Shown here one piece after another: positions 26,256 to 34,814 of a stretch of DNA of 49,334 nt. How positions within the stretch are numbered: the first letter of the stretch is position 1; the number at the start of each line of letters is the position of its first letter. Both the position numbers and the translations under genes were made by a program. The notes under the pieces are model-generated. The model saw only the letters and a program-made list of their open reading frames with translations. It was not told where the DNA came from and did not search any database. This stretch comes from an uncultured Ligilactobacillus sp. Its GTDB lineage: Bacteria; Bacillota; Bacilli; Lactobacillales; Lactobacillaceae. Location: NCBI GenBank assembly GCA_934215475.1, contig CAKPZY010000012.1, positions 1 to 49,334 on the forward strand, given 5' to 3'.

Positions 26256-27314
26256 ATGAGCATCTGGGATAAATTTGTAAGTAATACTCGTTTGCGCAGA
26301 GTGGTTGTTTTAGCTATCATCATTGGGATCTTATTTCTTTTTCGCAGCTTGATGAATACTATTTTATTGACGTTTGTCTTCACATTTTTAGTAGTTCGTC
26401 TGATAAATTTTATTCATAAAAAAATTCGGATTCCCACTAAATTAATAGTTCTAGTTTTATACATCTTGCTTTTGGTCGGTATTTACTTTGTTGTGACAAA
26501 TTACGCGCCCAAAATCTTGGAACAATTTGAAGAACTGGTCAAGACGTTGGTAACATTTTATCAACACCCGCCTCGCGGAACTAATGAAGTGGTGGAATAT
26601 ATCAGTAAATTTATGAGCAACTATGATATTACCGGCCAGCTGAAAAGCGGTGCGGCGCTGATCTTTAGTTCTTTGACGACACTGGGCTCTTTTGGCATTT
26701 CCATATTTATGGCGTTGCTCTTAAGTTTCTTTTTCACGATCGAAAAAGAAAGGACGGCGGCTTTTTCACAAAACTTTTTTACTGGTCCGTATGCCTGGTT
26801 TTTTAAAGATGTTCAGTATTTTGCCAATATTTTTGTCAATACTTTTGGAGTAGTCCTTGAGGCGCAGTTTTTGATCGCAATTGTTAATACCGTCTTAACG
26901 GGCATCGGGTTGACCTTAATGAAAATTCCTCAGCTTGATACACTAGTCGTCATGGTTTTTATTCTGAGCCTGATACCGGTAGCTGGAGTGATCATCTCTG
27001 CTGTTCCGATGTCGATGGTTGCATACACAGATGGCGGTTTAAAGGATGTGGTTTATGTACTGATCATGCTTTTAGTGATCCATGCTTTAGAATCATACGT
27101 TTTGAACCCGCAATTCATGTCTAGTAGAACAAACTTGCCGATTTTTTATACGTTCGTGGTCTTGTTTGTTTCAGAGCATATTTTTGGAACTTGGGGCTTG
27201 ATAGTTGGTATCCCGATTTTTATCTTCTTCCTGGAAGTATTAGGTGTGAAATCGATCAGTAAAAAGAAAGAGAAAAAATCTCGGAGAAACAAGGAGGGAA
27301 AAGCGATTGAATAA
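26256..27314 (+). CDS. AI-2E family transporter (PerM/YdiK-like membrane protein)
   Basis: 352 residues with about eight hydrophobic segments arranged in the typical way: two pairs at the start, a hydrophilic middle (about 80-135), then helices to the end with the family pattern VVMVFILSLIPVAGVIIS and NPQFMSSRTNLPIF near the C-terminus. The family was named for a proposed autoinducer-2 exporter, but some members are Na+/H+ or other exporters. It overlaps the next gene by 8 bases. A basic C-terminal tail (KKKEKKSRRNKEG) faces the cytoplasm. Confidence 0.9.
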   Translation: MSIWDKFVSNTRLRRVVVLAIIIGILFLFRSLMNTILLTFVFTFLVVRLINFIHKKIRIPTKLIVLVLYILLLVGIYFVVTNYAPKILEQFEELVKTLVTFYQHPPRGTNEVVEYISKFMSNYDITGQLKSGAALIFSSLTTLGSFGISIFMALLLSFFFTIEKERTAAFSQNFFTGPYAWFFKDVQYFANIFVNTFGVVLEAQFLIAIVNTVLTGIGLTLMKIPQLDTLVVMVFILSLIPVAGVIISAVPMSMVAYTDGGLKDVVYVLIMLLVIHALESYVLNPQFMSSRTNLPIFYTFVVLFVSEHIFGTWGLIVGIPIFIFFLEVLGVKSISKKKEKKSRRNKEGKAIE

Positions 27315-28497
27315 AGATGAATTTTTGGCACTGAACAAGGTAGACCGTAGGAATACAAACTCGGTCAAGTGGGACGGAATGGAACAAGAATTCGGCACTG
27401 CCGATCTTTTTCCACTTTGGGTCGCCGATACTGAATTTAAGATCCCGCAAAGCGCGATAAAGGCCTTGCAAAAAAGAGTCTCTCATGGAGCTTTTGGATA
27501 TTCGCTGACTCCCGCTGGCTATTATGAAGCCTACTTTGCCTGGCAAAAAGAGCGTTATGGAACGGAGCTGCATCGAGAGTGGGTCAGGTTAGGGACAGGG
27601 GTCGTTCAGTCCTTGAGTACCCTACTGCAATTTCTGACAGTTGCCGATGATTCCGTTTTGATCATGGAGCCCGTCTATCATCCATTTAGGCATGTGATCG
27701 AGAATAATGGCTGTCAGGTGGTCGTGAGTCAGCTGGAAAACGACCATGGTAAATATAAAATTGATCTGGAAAACGTTGAACAAAAAATCGTTGAAAATGA
27801 GGCCAAGGTGCTCTTGCTTTGCAGCCCGCACAACCCAGTGGGGAGGGTCTGGACGAAACAAGAATTAGGCGACTTATTAGAACTATGCCGCAAAGAGCAG
27901 GTGATCGTGATCAGTGACGAGATCCATCATGATCTACTACCGTCTGGCGATAAATTTACCTCCGCTCTTTCGATCAAAAATGGATTTTACCGTGATAATA
28001 TGATCATGCTGGATTCCCCTTCTAAAACATTTAACATGGCGGGTTTACTGCTGAGCCATGTTGTGATCCCCAATCCACAGCTGCGCGAGCGTTATGACCG
28101 GCAACAAGAGATTTTGAGTGCTCCGGCGGGGAATATCTTGGCCTTACTCGCTGGCGAAGCTGCTTATCGTGATGGAGCAAATTGGCTGGACGGCCTGCTG
28201 GCAGTCGTCAAAGCAAACTACGATTATTTGAAAAAAAATTTGCAAGATGCTTTTCCGTCCATCGAGGTTGCTGAATTGCAGGGTACTTATTTAGCCTGGA
28301 TCGACTTGTCACGATTGATCCCTGCCGATGACCTGAAACATGTTGTTCAAGACCAAGCGAAACTAGCTGTTGATCTTGGCCCGATGTTTGGTCATGGCGG
28401 TGCAGGTCATATCAGGGTCAATTTGGCAACTACGCCTGAAAACTTGAGGGGAGCAGTTTCATCGCTTGTGAAAACCCTCCGTAGATCTCAAGCGTGA
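27307..28497 (+). CDS. PLP-dependent C-S lyase/aminotransferase, MalY/PatB family
   Basis: 396 residues. Cystathionine beta-lyase-type enzyme, releasing homocysteine or thiols from sulfur amino acids; some members also act as transaminases. Visible: LFPLWVADTEFKIP near the start (family typical), CSPHNPVGRVW near 173, SDEIHHDLL near 203, and the PLP lysine in DSPSKTFNMAGL near 240. The start is TTG, 8 bases after AAGGAGGG and inside the end of the preceding gene, so the two are translationally coupled. Confidence 0.9.
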   Translation: MNKDEFLALNKVDRRNTNSVKWDGMEQEFGTADLFPLWVADTEFKIPQSAIKALQKRVSHGAFGYSLTPAGYYEAYFAWQKERYGTELHREWVRLGTGVVQSLSTLLQFLTVADDSVLIMEPVYHPFRHVIENNGCQVVVSQLENDHGKYKIDLENVEQKIVENEAKVLLLCSPHNPVGRVWTKQELGDLLELCRKEQVIVISDEIHHDLLPSGDKFTSALSIKNGFYRDNMIMLDSPSKTFNMAGLLLSHVVIPNPQLRERYDRQQEILSAPAGNILALLAGEAAYRDGANWLDGLLAVVKANYDYLKKNLQDAFPSIEVAELQGTYLAWIDLSRLIPADDLKHVVQDQAKLAVDLGPMFGHGGAGHIRVNLATTPENLRGAVSSLVKTLRRSQA

Positions 28498-28583
28498 ATT
28501 TTCACAAAGCACTGTTATTTTTGCATTTTTCAGTGTAAAATAACGATGTAGGAAAAAAATAAAGAAAGAGGTCTGTACGTAAT

Positions 28584-29270
28584 ATGGCTAAATTAGTTTT
28601 CATCCGTCACGGACAAAGTGAATGGAATTTAAAGAACCTTTTTACAGGTTGGATCGACGTTGACTTGAGCGACCAGGGTGTTAAGGAAGCTACAGAAGCC
28701 GGCAAGAAATTAAAAGAGTCCGGTATCGAATTTGACCAGGCATATACATCAGTTTTGACTCGTGCTATTAGAACTTTACACATTGTCTTAGAAGAGACTG
28801 GTCAATTATGGATCCCTGAATTCAAGACCTGGCGTTTGAATGAACGTCATTATGGTGCATTACAAGGCCAAAATAAGCAGGAAGCTGCTGACAAGTTTGG
28901 TAAGGAACAAGTTCATATCTGGCGTCGTTCTTACGATACATTGCCGCCATTATTGAAAGCTGACGATGAGGGCTCTGCAGTCAATGATCGTCGTTACGCT
29001 AACTTGGATCCGCATGTCGTTCCAGGCGGCGAGAACTTGAAGGTTACTTTGGAACGTGTTATGCCTTTCTGGGAAGATCATATTGCTCCAGATCTTTTGG
29101 CAGGCAAGAACGTTGTCATTGCAGCTCACGGTAATTCATTACGCGCTTTGACCAAGTACCTTGAAGGTATTTCAGATGATGACATCATCAATTTGGAAAT
29201 GGCTACCGGCCAACCAGTTGTTTATGACTTGGACGACAAGCTGAACGTCGTTAAGAAAGAGAAACTTTAA
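28584..29270 (+). CDS. gpmA: 2,3-bisphosphoglycerate-dependent phosphoglycerate mutase
   Basis: 228 residues, classic glycolytic enzyme. RHGQSEWN near residue 8-15 (phosphohistidine), [25 protein letters not shown] and [14 protein letters not shown] are all dPGM signatures. Codon use looks more biased than in most neighbours, as expected for a highly expressed gene. AAAGAGGT precedes the ATG. Confidence 0.96.
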   Translation: MAKLVFIRHGQSEWNLKNLFTGWIDVDLSDQGVKEATEAGKKLKESGIEFDQAYTSVLTRAIRTLHIVLEETGQLWIPEFKTWRLNERHYGALQGQNKQEAADKFGKEQVHIWRRSYDTLPPLLKADDEGSAVNDRRYANLDPHVVPGGENLKVTLERVMPFWEDHIAPDLLAGKNVVIAAHGNSLRALTKYLEGISDDDIINLEMATGQPVVYDLDDKLNVVKKEKL

Positions 29271-29312
29271 AATAAAGTTTAGTTGCGTGTTTAGAAATAA
29301 ACGCCAAAAATA

Positions 29313-29350
29313 ATGAGTCGCTAATGCTTTTGCATTGGCGGCTCATTTAT
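29313..29350. terminator. Terminator after gpmA, possibly bidirectional
   Basis: ATGAGTCGCTAATGC-type arm at 29313-29327 pairs with 29332-29346 (two mismatches); A-rich before and TTAT after. It lies between convergent gpmA and dus. Confidence 0.78.
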
Positions 29351-29452
29351 TATAATTTTGATTCACTGGATCAATCGACAACCATGGACCGATGGGTTGT
29401 TACGATCCTTTGGTATTCACTGTGAAGTTCAAATATTTTTTAGTTTTGATTT

Positions 29453-30517
29453 TTATTCGTTTGTGGTAATTGCGATGGTCTCTTCTGCTTGGTGAGCTGT
29501 CCATTGTTTTTGAAAGCGGTCCAGCAGCTCACGGACTTCTGCGGTACTATTGGTATCCATCATGGCTATGCGCAAATCTGAAGCATAATTGAAGTGGCGC
29601 ACATATATTTTGAAAAAACGCCGCAGCTTGCGAAAGTTTAATGGACCGTATGCTGCATCAAACTGATCATACAAATCAAGTTGCAATCGCAGTAAGCTCA
29701 AAGTTTCATTTAAGGAATGTTCCCGCGGAACAACTTCAAAAGCAAATGGATTTTCGAGGATTCCTCGACCGATCATAATACCATCCACACCGGGGTGTTG
29801 CAGAACTAATTTGAGACCAGCCGTCCGATCCTTAATATCCCCGTTAATTTGCAGAAGAGTATTTGGAGCGATCTCATCTCTTAACTGGACCAAGCGATCG
29901 ATGTATTCATAATGGGCCGGTACCTTGGACATTTCCTTGCGTGAACGCACGTGGACTGTCAGTAAAGGAATTTCTTGTTTTAGCAAGAAAGGGATCCAGG
30001 TTTCAAATGTGTCCAGTTGGTTAAAGCCAAGTCGAGTCTTGACCGAAACTGCCAGACCAGACTTTTTGGCGTTTTCGATGACGTTTGCCGCATCGTCAAA
30101 ATGGCGGATCATGTCTGAACCGCCGCCGTTTTTGATGATGGTAGCGGAAGGACAGCCCATGTTGATATCAACAGCTTGGTAACCGTGTTTTTTCAAATCG
30201 TCGGTTGCTGTTTCAAAATCGATGCCGCGGTTGCCCCAGATTTGAGCAATCGGCATTTTTTCGTCCTTTGCGACATGCAGCCTAGCTTGGGCGGTAAACT
30301 TGGCTTTTGGATGTGTGATACTGCGCGCATTTGTAAATTCCGTGAAATACACGTCCGGTCCGCCAGCGTGCGCAACTACCCGCCTAAATACTGAATCTGT
30401 TACAGCTTCCATTGGGGCCATTGAAAAAAATGGGATCTTGGCCAATCCAGGAACTTTTGGATGTTTTTGAGCCTCATTAATTACGTTTTGCCAGTAGGCT
30501 GATTTTACTTGAACCAT
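29453..30517 (-). CDS. dus: tRNA-dihydrouridine synthase
   Basis: 354 residues, FMN-dependent enzyme reducing uridines in tRNA. Visible: APMEAVTDSVFRRVV near 33-47, DINMGCPSATIIKNGGGSDMI near 128-148 with the catalytic Cys, TRLGF near 173, VHVRSR near 199, and the FMN phosphate-binding GDIKD and MIGRGILENPF. The C-terminal helical tRNA-binding domain follows (about 270-354). GAGGAAAG precedes the ATG. Which uridine position it acts on cannot be told. Confidence 0.93.
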   Translation of the reverse strand: MVQVKSAYWQNVINEAQKHPKVPGLAKIPFFSMAPMEAVTDSVFRRVVAHAGGPDVYFTEFTNARSITHPKAKFTAQARLHVAKDEKMPIAQIWGNRGIDFETATDDLKKHGYQAVDINMGCPSATIIKNGGGSDMIRHFDDAANVIENAKKSGLAVSVKTRLGFNQLDTFETWIPFLLKQEIPLLTVHVRSRKEMSKVPAHYEYIDRLVQLRDEIAPNTLLQINGDIKDRTAGLKLVLQHPGVDGIMIGRGILENPFAFEVVPREHSLNETLSLLRLQLDLYDQFDAAYGPLNFRKLRRFFKIYVRHFNYASDLRIAMMDTNSTAEVRELLDRFQKQWTAHQAEETIAITTNE

Positions 30518-30716
30518 ATTGCTTTCCTCTCTGAGTAAAAATTACAACTATCGGTGGGTAACCACCGTAAATTTTAGACTTCATCTATATTAGCTGTATT
30601 TTGAAAATTTTTCAAGATGCTTACATTTAAAAAGAAATGATGGTTGTGTAAATTCCAGCTCGAAAAAACGGCAGAGAAAAGATTATTGCGTTGTATATCT
30701 GATCCATTTACTTATT

Positions 30717-30746
30717 TTGTCATACTCGTCTATAAGGATGTAAAAT
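30717..30746 (+). promoter_or_regulatory. Promoter upstream of the uncharacterised membrane-anchored protein gene
   Basis: TTGTCA at 30717-30722 and TAAAAT at 30741-30746 with an 18-base spacer. An AT-rich partly palindromic stretch follows at once. The rest of the 30,518-30,884 gap shows nothing further. Confidence 0.5.
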
Positions 30747-30884
30747 TATTATGATAATTAGACACGTCAGTCTGATACATGGCTATTACTGTATATGATC
30801 ATCTCTCTTTTTCTTGAGCTAAAGGTATCAGAGCTTAAAGAGCAGGTCATCAAAGCACAGCGGTCCGAAGGGGGAGTAAACTAT

Positions 30885-32174
30885 ATGACTAAATCAAAAA
30901 CACATAATTTGAAAATAAGTAGAGCAGCTTCGGTCATTATTTTGCTCCTGTGTGGCGGTACCTATGTGTTAAAAAAATGGACGAGCATGCTTAGGTATCC
31001 GCTGCCGTCTGGTTTGAACTTTGGGAATCGCTGGCGTTTTCGTCAAGTGCTCGCCCGCCAGATACGTTATTTGCGGGCATACGACAAGTGGGACCAAGCG
31101 GCTTTGAAAAGTTATATTCGTCAAAGTTGCGCAGACTGTGCGAATTTGTCTTCAATGCCAGCAATTTTCACACACTTAGCGGATATTTTTATGCAAACTC
31201 AACAGGTTGGGTCTAGCGTTTATACGCAGATGTATAAAGCTAGCAAGTTTAAGTCTAAAAGGAAACTGCGCTTGGTGTTGCGGCAGCTGGGAGCGGTGAT
31301 TGATGACGAGGGTTTCTTGCAGCTTTACGGTTCGCATACTTTTGCACCAAAGTTGGCTCCACATGCTGAATTTTATACTTTGTTTCGAACCGATGTTCGA
31401 CGTGCTTATCACCGGTCCTCAGGTTTAAGCCAAGACTCTCTTGGAAGAAGGCTGCATCTTTTTCGCAGCTGGATCGACCGGCAGAATATTTGTTACGTGC
31501 GCCAAAATTTTGCGGGTGCCAATGATTATCAGAAGCTTCAAAATTATTCAAAACGATCTGGTTGTTCGCTGGACTACACTACCAGTAGCACATTTCATAA
31601 TCGTCAAAAAGGGGAACTTCTTTATCCACACAACATGAAGGTGCAAGTGCCCGCGGCTAATACAAAAAAGGTCAGGGAGACAAATAATGCACGCATGGCG
31701 GAGTTTATCGTTGACTTGAATACCGGCAATTTCGTCAGCGAATGGAATGTCTATAAGCTCCGCGGAGGTGGTGTAGTTGACTCTTCCCCAAACCGCTATT
31801 CTCTGGGACAAAAGGAACAGATCGCGAATACTGAGTCTTTCAATTACGGTATTCCTCGTGGACAAAGGCATGATCTCAGTCGTAAAGATCAAAGCCACTA
31901 TCGCTTGGACGTTGTTCACCCCGCAGATCCGCTGGTTCGTCGACAGTCAACTAAGTTATTCAAGGCTCCTACTACGCTTGCTCATGGAGGAGGATATGTA
32001 GATTTAATCAAGCGGTCGGCTGATTATACTGCCTGGCAAGCCGTACCAACTTACAAAAGAGCGGAACACTACCAAAAATATTGCGAACTTTGCAAAAAAG
32101 AGGGCCAAGTCAAAGGCTATGGTGCATTTGCCTCTGAGATCCGAGAAACATTGGCAGCTAACGATGAAAAATAG
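30885..32174 (+). CDS. Uncharacterised membrane-anchored protein, possibly DUF3114-like
   Basis: 429 residues from the ATG at 30885, which has GGGGGA upstream; the frame is open to 30795 but without a ribosome site there. One membrane segment near the N-terminus (about 14-32), then a large Arg/Tyr/His-rich basic domain. Cys pairs appear at SCADCANL and YCELCKKEG. Notable stretches: DRQNICYVRQNFAGANDYQKL near 205 and NARMAEFIVDLNTGNFVSEWNVYK near 285. The pattern reminds me of the DUF3114 family of streptococci and lactobacilli, but I cannot confirm it. Function unknown. Confidence 0.75.
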   Translation: MTKSKTHNLKISRAASVIILLLCGGTYVLKKWTSMLRYPLPSGLNFGNRWRFRQVLARQIRYLRAYDKWDQAALKSYIRQSCADCANLSSMPAIFTHLADIFMQTQQVGSSVYTQMYKASKFKSKRKLRLVLRQLGAVIDDEGFLQLYGSHTFAPKLAPHAEFYTLFRTDVRRAYHRSSGLSQDSLGRRLHLFRSWIDRQNICYVRQNFAGANDYQKLQNYSKRSGCSLDYTTSSTFHNRQKGELLYPHNMKVQVPAANTKKVRETNNARMAEFIVDLNTGNFVSEWNVYKLRGGGVVDSSPNRYSLGQKEQIANTESFNYGIPRGQRHDLSRKDQSHYRLDVVHPADPLVRRQSTKLFKAPTTLAHGGGYVDLIKRSADYTAWQAVPTYKRAEHYQKYCELCKKEGQVKGYGAFASEIRETLAANDEK

Positions 32175-32290
32175 CTCCGGCTTTATCAAAAAGCACAAAA
32201 AGACTGATTGTAAGAAAAAAGTTTCACATACGCACAAACTGATTTTTTTGAATAACTTTTTTCTGTGTCTTGTAATCATTTAAGTCAGAT

Positions 32291-33157
32291 TCACTCAGTC
32301 AGTTGTTCAAACTCGACTGGAATAGCTGTTGTGACAGTTTTAAACTTCCAGTCAAATGGAAGCTGATAGCGCAAACGATATGCATGCAAGTACATCCGTG
32401 AAGCAGGTTGCGAACTGTAAAGCGGGTCGCCGAGGACCGGCATATTTCTGCTGGCCAGATGGACCCTGATCTGATGCGTGCGTCCTGTATCCAGTGCCAG
32501 TCGCACTAAGGCGAAACGAGAATTATGCTGTAAGACTTTATAATGGGTCAATGCGGGTAAGCCGTCAGGGCGGATCATACGTTTCCGTTTATCATTTGGG
32601 TCTAGGCCAATGGGAAGTGAGATCTTCCCACTTAGCGGCTGATGCGGGTCAAAACGAGTAACGGCGATGTATGTTCTTTCTAACGTTTTGGCTGCTAACT
32701 CCCGTTCCAATATTGGTATCACTAGCGGATTTTTACCCACCATCAAAAGGCCGCTCGTCGACATGTCCAACCGATGGAGCATTAAAGGTGTGGTAGCTAA
32801 GGAAAGGGCCAACTGATTGAAAAGTGTGCCATTTTCACCTGGCTGATTAGGGTGCGTTTTAATACCGGCTGGTTTGTTTACCACCAGCAAGTCAGAATTT
32901 TCGGTCACCATCTGGCACGTGCATTCTGGTGCTGGCAGATAATGTTGTGGTTTGATCTGAGCTTGCAAACTCAAGTCGACTTGGTCGCCATTGTGCACTA
33001 AATTGTTGTACGGAAGATAACGTTCATTGATCAAAATCGACCGATGGACACGCAATTCGTGCTGCCATTTACGAGGGACTAACCACTGTTTTAGCGCGGC
33101 ACGCAACGTCACTTGAGCAGGCATATTTTTAATTTGAAAATGTCTTTCTAATAACAT
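32291..33157 (-). CDS. RluA-family pseudouridine synthase
   Basis: 288 residues from the ATG at 33157, which has GGGGGCGG upstream; the frame continues to 33208 without a ribosome site. Isomerises uridine in rRNA or tRNA. Visible: an S4-like N-terminal part (LRAALKQWLVPRKW...INERYLPYNNLVHNGDQVDL), VVNKPAGIKTHP near 100, the catalytic motif HRLDMSTSG near 128-136 with Asp, and GRTHQIRVHLASRNMPVLGDPLY. Typical of the RluD/YjbO/YlyB group in Firmicutes. Confidence 0.93.
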   Translation of the reverse strand: MLLERHFQIKNMPAQVTLRAALKQWLVPRKWQHELRVHRSILINERYLPYNNLVHNGDQVDLSLQAQIKPQHYLPAPECTCQMVTENSDLLVVNKPAGIKTHPNQPGENGTLFNQLALSLATTPLMLHRLDMSTSGLLMVGKNPLVIPILERELAAKTLERTYIAVTRFDPHQPLSGKISLPIGLDPNDKRKRMIRPDGLPALTHYKVLQHNSRFALVRLALDTGRTHQIRVHLASRNMPVLGDPLYSSQPASRMYLHAYRLRYQLPFDWKFKTVTTAIPVEFEQLTE

Positions 33158-33572
33158 CAAGACCGCCCCCGTTGATTTAAAATTACTTACTGAAGTTCTG
33201 TGCAGCATACTTTAGCGATACGACTCGCACTCAAAGTGATATTAATTCTGCATTTAATCATAACAAAATCTTTTGGTACATACTACCTTTCCCTGATGAT
33301 CATGCAGGTATTTATTTAGAGGTCATTATGTGGTCAGCAAAATAATTTTTTGGAAAATCTTCTCAACAAATAACGAATTTCAAGCTATGTTGTGCGGACC
33401 TTTAACTTAGACAAAAAGGGCGCTTTATGATAATATTATTAATATAGCCGGTGTTTTAAGACTAAATTATTTCAGAAAATTCAGATTGAGATTTCAGAAA
33501 AAGTAACTTGTTCGTGAGGCACTGTATATTTTGTATGGTGCCTTTAGATTATAATAGGAGGTCCGTTAATTC
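33158..33572. other. Gap upstream of the 100-residue gene
   Basis: 415 bases without a gene. A GGCAC/GTGCC hairpin at about 33517-33543 is followed by TATAAT at 33550-33555, only about 18 bases before the next ATG; the hairpin may be a leader structure or the end of a short transcript from the AT-rich area near 33430. Confidence 0.4.
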
Positions 33573-33875
33573 ATGGCTAGAGTTGTTCAGCAAATTCAAT
33601 TATTGGTAAAAGGGGAACCATCTTATTCCGTTTACATGGGGACCAAACAAGACGGTGATAGTGACAATAAGGGTGGTAAGGGACATTTAGTCGTGATTTT
33701 CCCTGGCGGAGAATTTAAGCCTGACATGTTGGCCCATCGTGATGGCTCTAAGTTTGAACTGACAGAAGATAATGAAATTTCCAAGATCAAAGTCCGTGAT
33801 TCATACAGGATCGATGGAGTCCCATACTCAGAGATCATTCCGGATATTGTAGTACAGGATGAAGAAGAATCGTAA
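33573..33875 (+). CDS. Small hypothetical protein (100 aa)
   Basis: Not recognised with certainty. Acidic soluble protein starting MARVVQQIQLLVKGEPSYSV, with a Gly/Asp/Lys loop near 28-36 and an acidic tail (VVQDEEES). AGGAGGT precedes the ATG and a strong terminator follows the stop. It looks like a conserved single-domain protein of beta strands. Confidence 0.72.
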   Translation: MARVVQQIQLLVKGEPSYSVYMGTKQDGDSDNKGGKGHLVVIFPGGEFKPDMLAHRDGSKFELTEDNEISKIKVRDSYRIDGVPYSEIIPDIVVQDEEES

Positions 33876-33881
33876 TTTGGG

Positions 33882-33918
33882 ACACCTATCCTAATGTTTC
33901 ATTAGGACAGGTGTTTTT
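33882..33918 (+). terminator. Rho-independent terminator
   Basis: Arms 33882-33895 and 33901-33914 pair with one G-U type difference, then TTTT. Confidence 0.9.
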
Positions 33919-34138
33919 ATTTAAAAGTTTTTAGGCACAACTATGTTCGTTTGAATATTAATGTGTAAGAGTGAGCCAAATATTTCGGCTTAACTCTCAA
34001 CATCGTTAAAATGACATAAGTAGGAATAATCAGCGAAATATTAGTTAATAAACTCGCTCTAAGCAACAGTTCCTGATTGCGTATGATAATGTTACAGCAG
34101 ATGTTTTGAATCCTATTATTTGAATGGAGGAAATTTTA

Positions 34139-34546
34139 ATGGCAAATGTTGCAAAATCAAGTTTAAAAAAGATCGGTCGTCAAGTTAAAGCCGAATCAGG
34201 CGGACATTCTATTATTTTGGATGAACCTGTCAGTGCAAAGGGTACTGATGCAGGCGCAAACCCAGTTCAATATTTATTGATGGCACTAAACGGTTGCTTG
34301 TCGATCACTGCCCAATCTCTGGCCGCAAGCAGAGGGGTTAAATTGGATAAATTCGATTTGACGACGACAGGCGTTACCCAAAGGTTCCCGGATAAGTCTT
34401 CTAAGGTGGCTAAGATCAAGGTCGTCTTTGACGTTGAGACTGACCTGAGCGACAGTGAGCAAAAAGGCTTTATGGATGAGGTGCTTAAGCGTTGCACAGT
34501 TCATAATTCGTTGGATAAAGACATTGACTATTCGTTTGAATATTAA
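34139..34546 (+). CDS. OsmC/Ohr family protein
   Basis: 135 residues from the ATG at 34139 after GGAGGAAA. OsmC-fold peroxide reductase: NPVQYLLMALNGCLSITAQ near 41-59 with Cys53, and KRCTVHNSLD with Cys119 form the redox pair that reduces organic hydroperoxides. The protein likely works as a dimer in the cytoplasm. Single-gene transcript. Confidence 0.88.
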   Translation: MANVAKSSLKKIGRQVKAESGGHSIILDEPVSAKGTDAGANPVQYLLMALNGCLSITAQSLAASRGVKLDKFDLTTTGVTQRFPDKSSKVAKIKVVFDVETDLSDSEQKGFMDEVLKRCTVHNSLDKDIDYSFEY

Positions 34547-34628
34547 GTCAAACGAATGGCTTGGCTGATGTTCTTTACTTGTATGAGTTAAGTTACAAAT
34601 TTTTGAAGTTAAATTGTTAGGGATCACG

Positions 34629-34666
34629 GACTGGCCCTCTCCAAATGAAGGCCTGACCGTTTTTGT
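34629..34666 (+). terminator. Probable terminator after osmC
   Basis: GGACTGGCC pairs imperfectly (two mismatches) with GGCCTGACC, followed by GTTTTTG. Confidence 0.5.
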
Positions 34667-34703
34667 CCAATTTCAAATTGGGACGTACCAATAATTAAAA
34701 AGG

Positions 34704-34731
34704 TTGACTTTTTATACAAATGTTTTATCAT
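34704..34731 (+). promoter_or_regulatory. Promoter of xfp
   Basis: TTGACT at 34704-34709 and TATCAT at 34726-34731, 16-base spacer. TGACT at the left and AGTCA just after the -10 form a short inverted repeat around the promoter. Confidence 0.7.
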
Positions 34732-34814
34732 AGTCAAAGGAGAGCGGGAAGTACCGTTTTCTAAATTAAAAGCAATTTAAAGGTTAGCAACTTAGAACAA
34801 GGAGTGTGCTTGAA

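Noticed and set aside
28513..28543. GTTATTTT/AAAATAAC inverted repeat between the C-S lyase gene and gpmA as a terminator.
   Set aside because: Only A/T-rich eight-base arms without a following T run; could be chance in AT-rich intergenic DNA.
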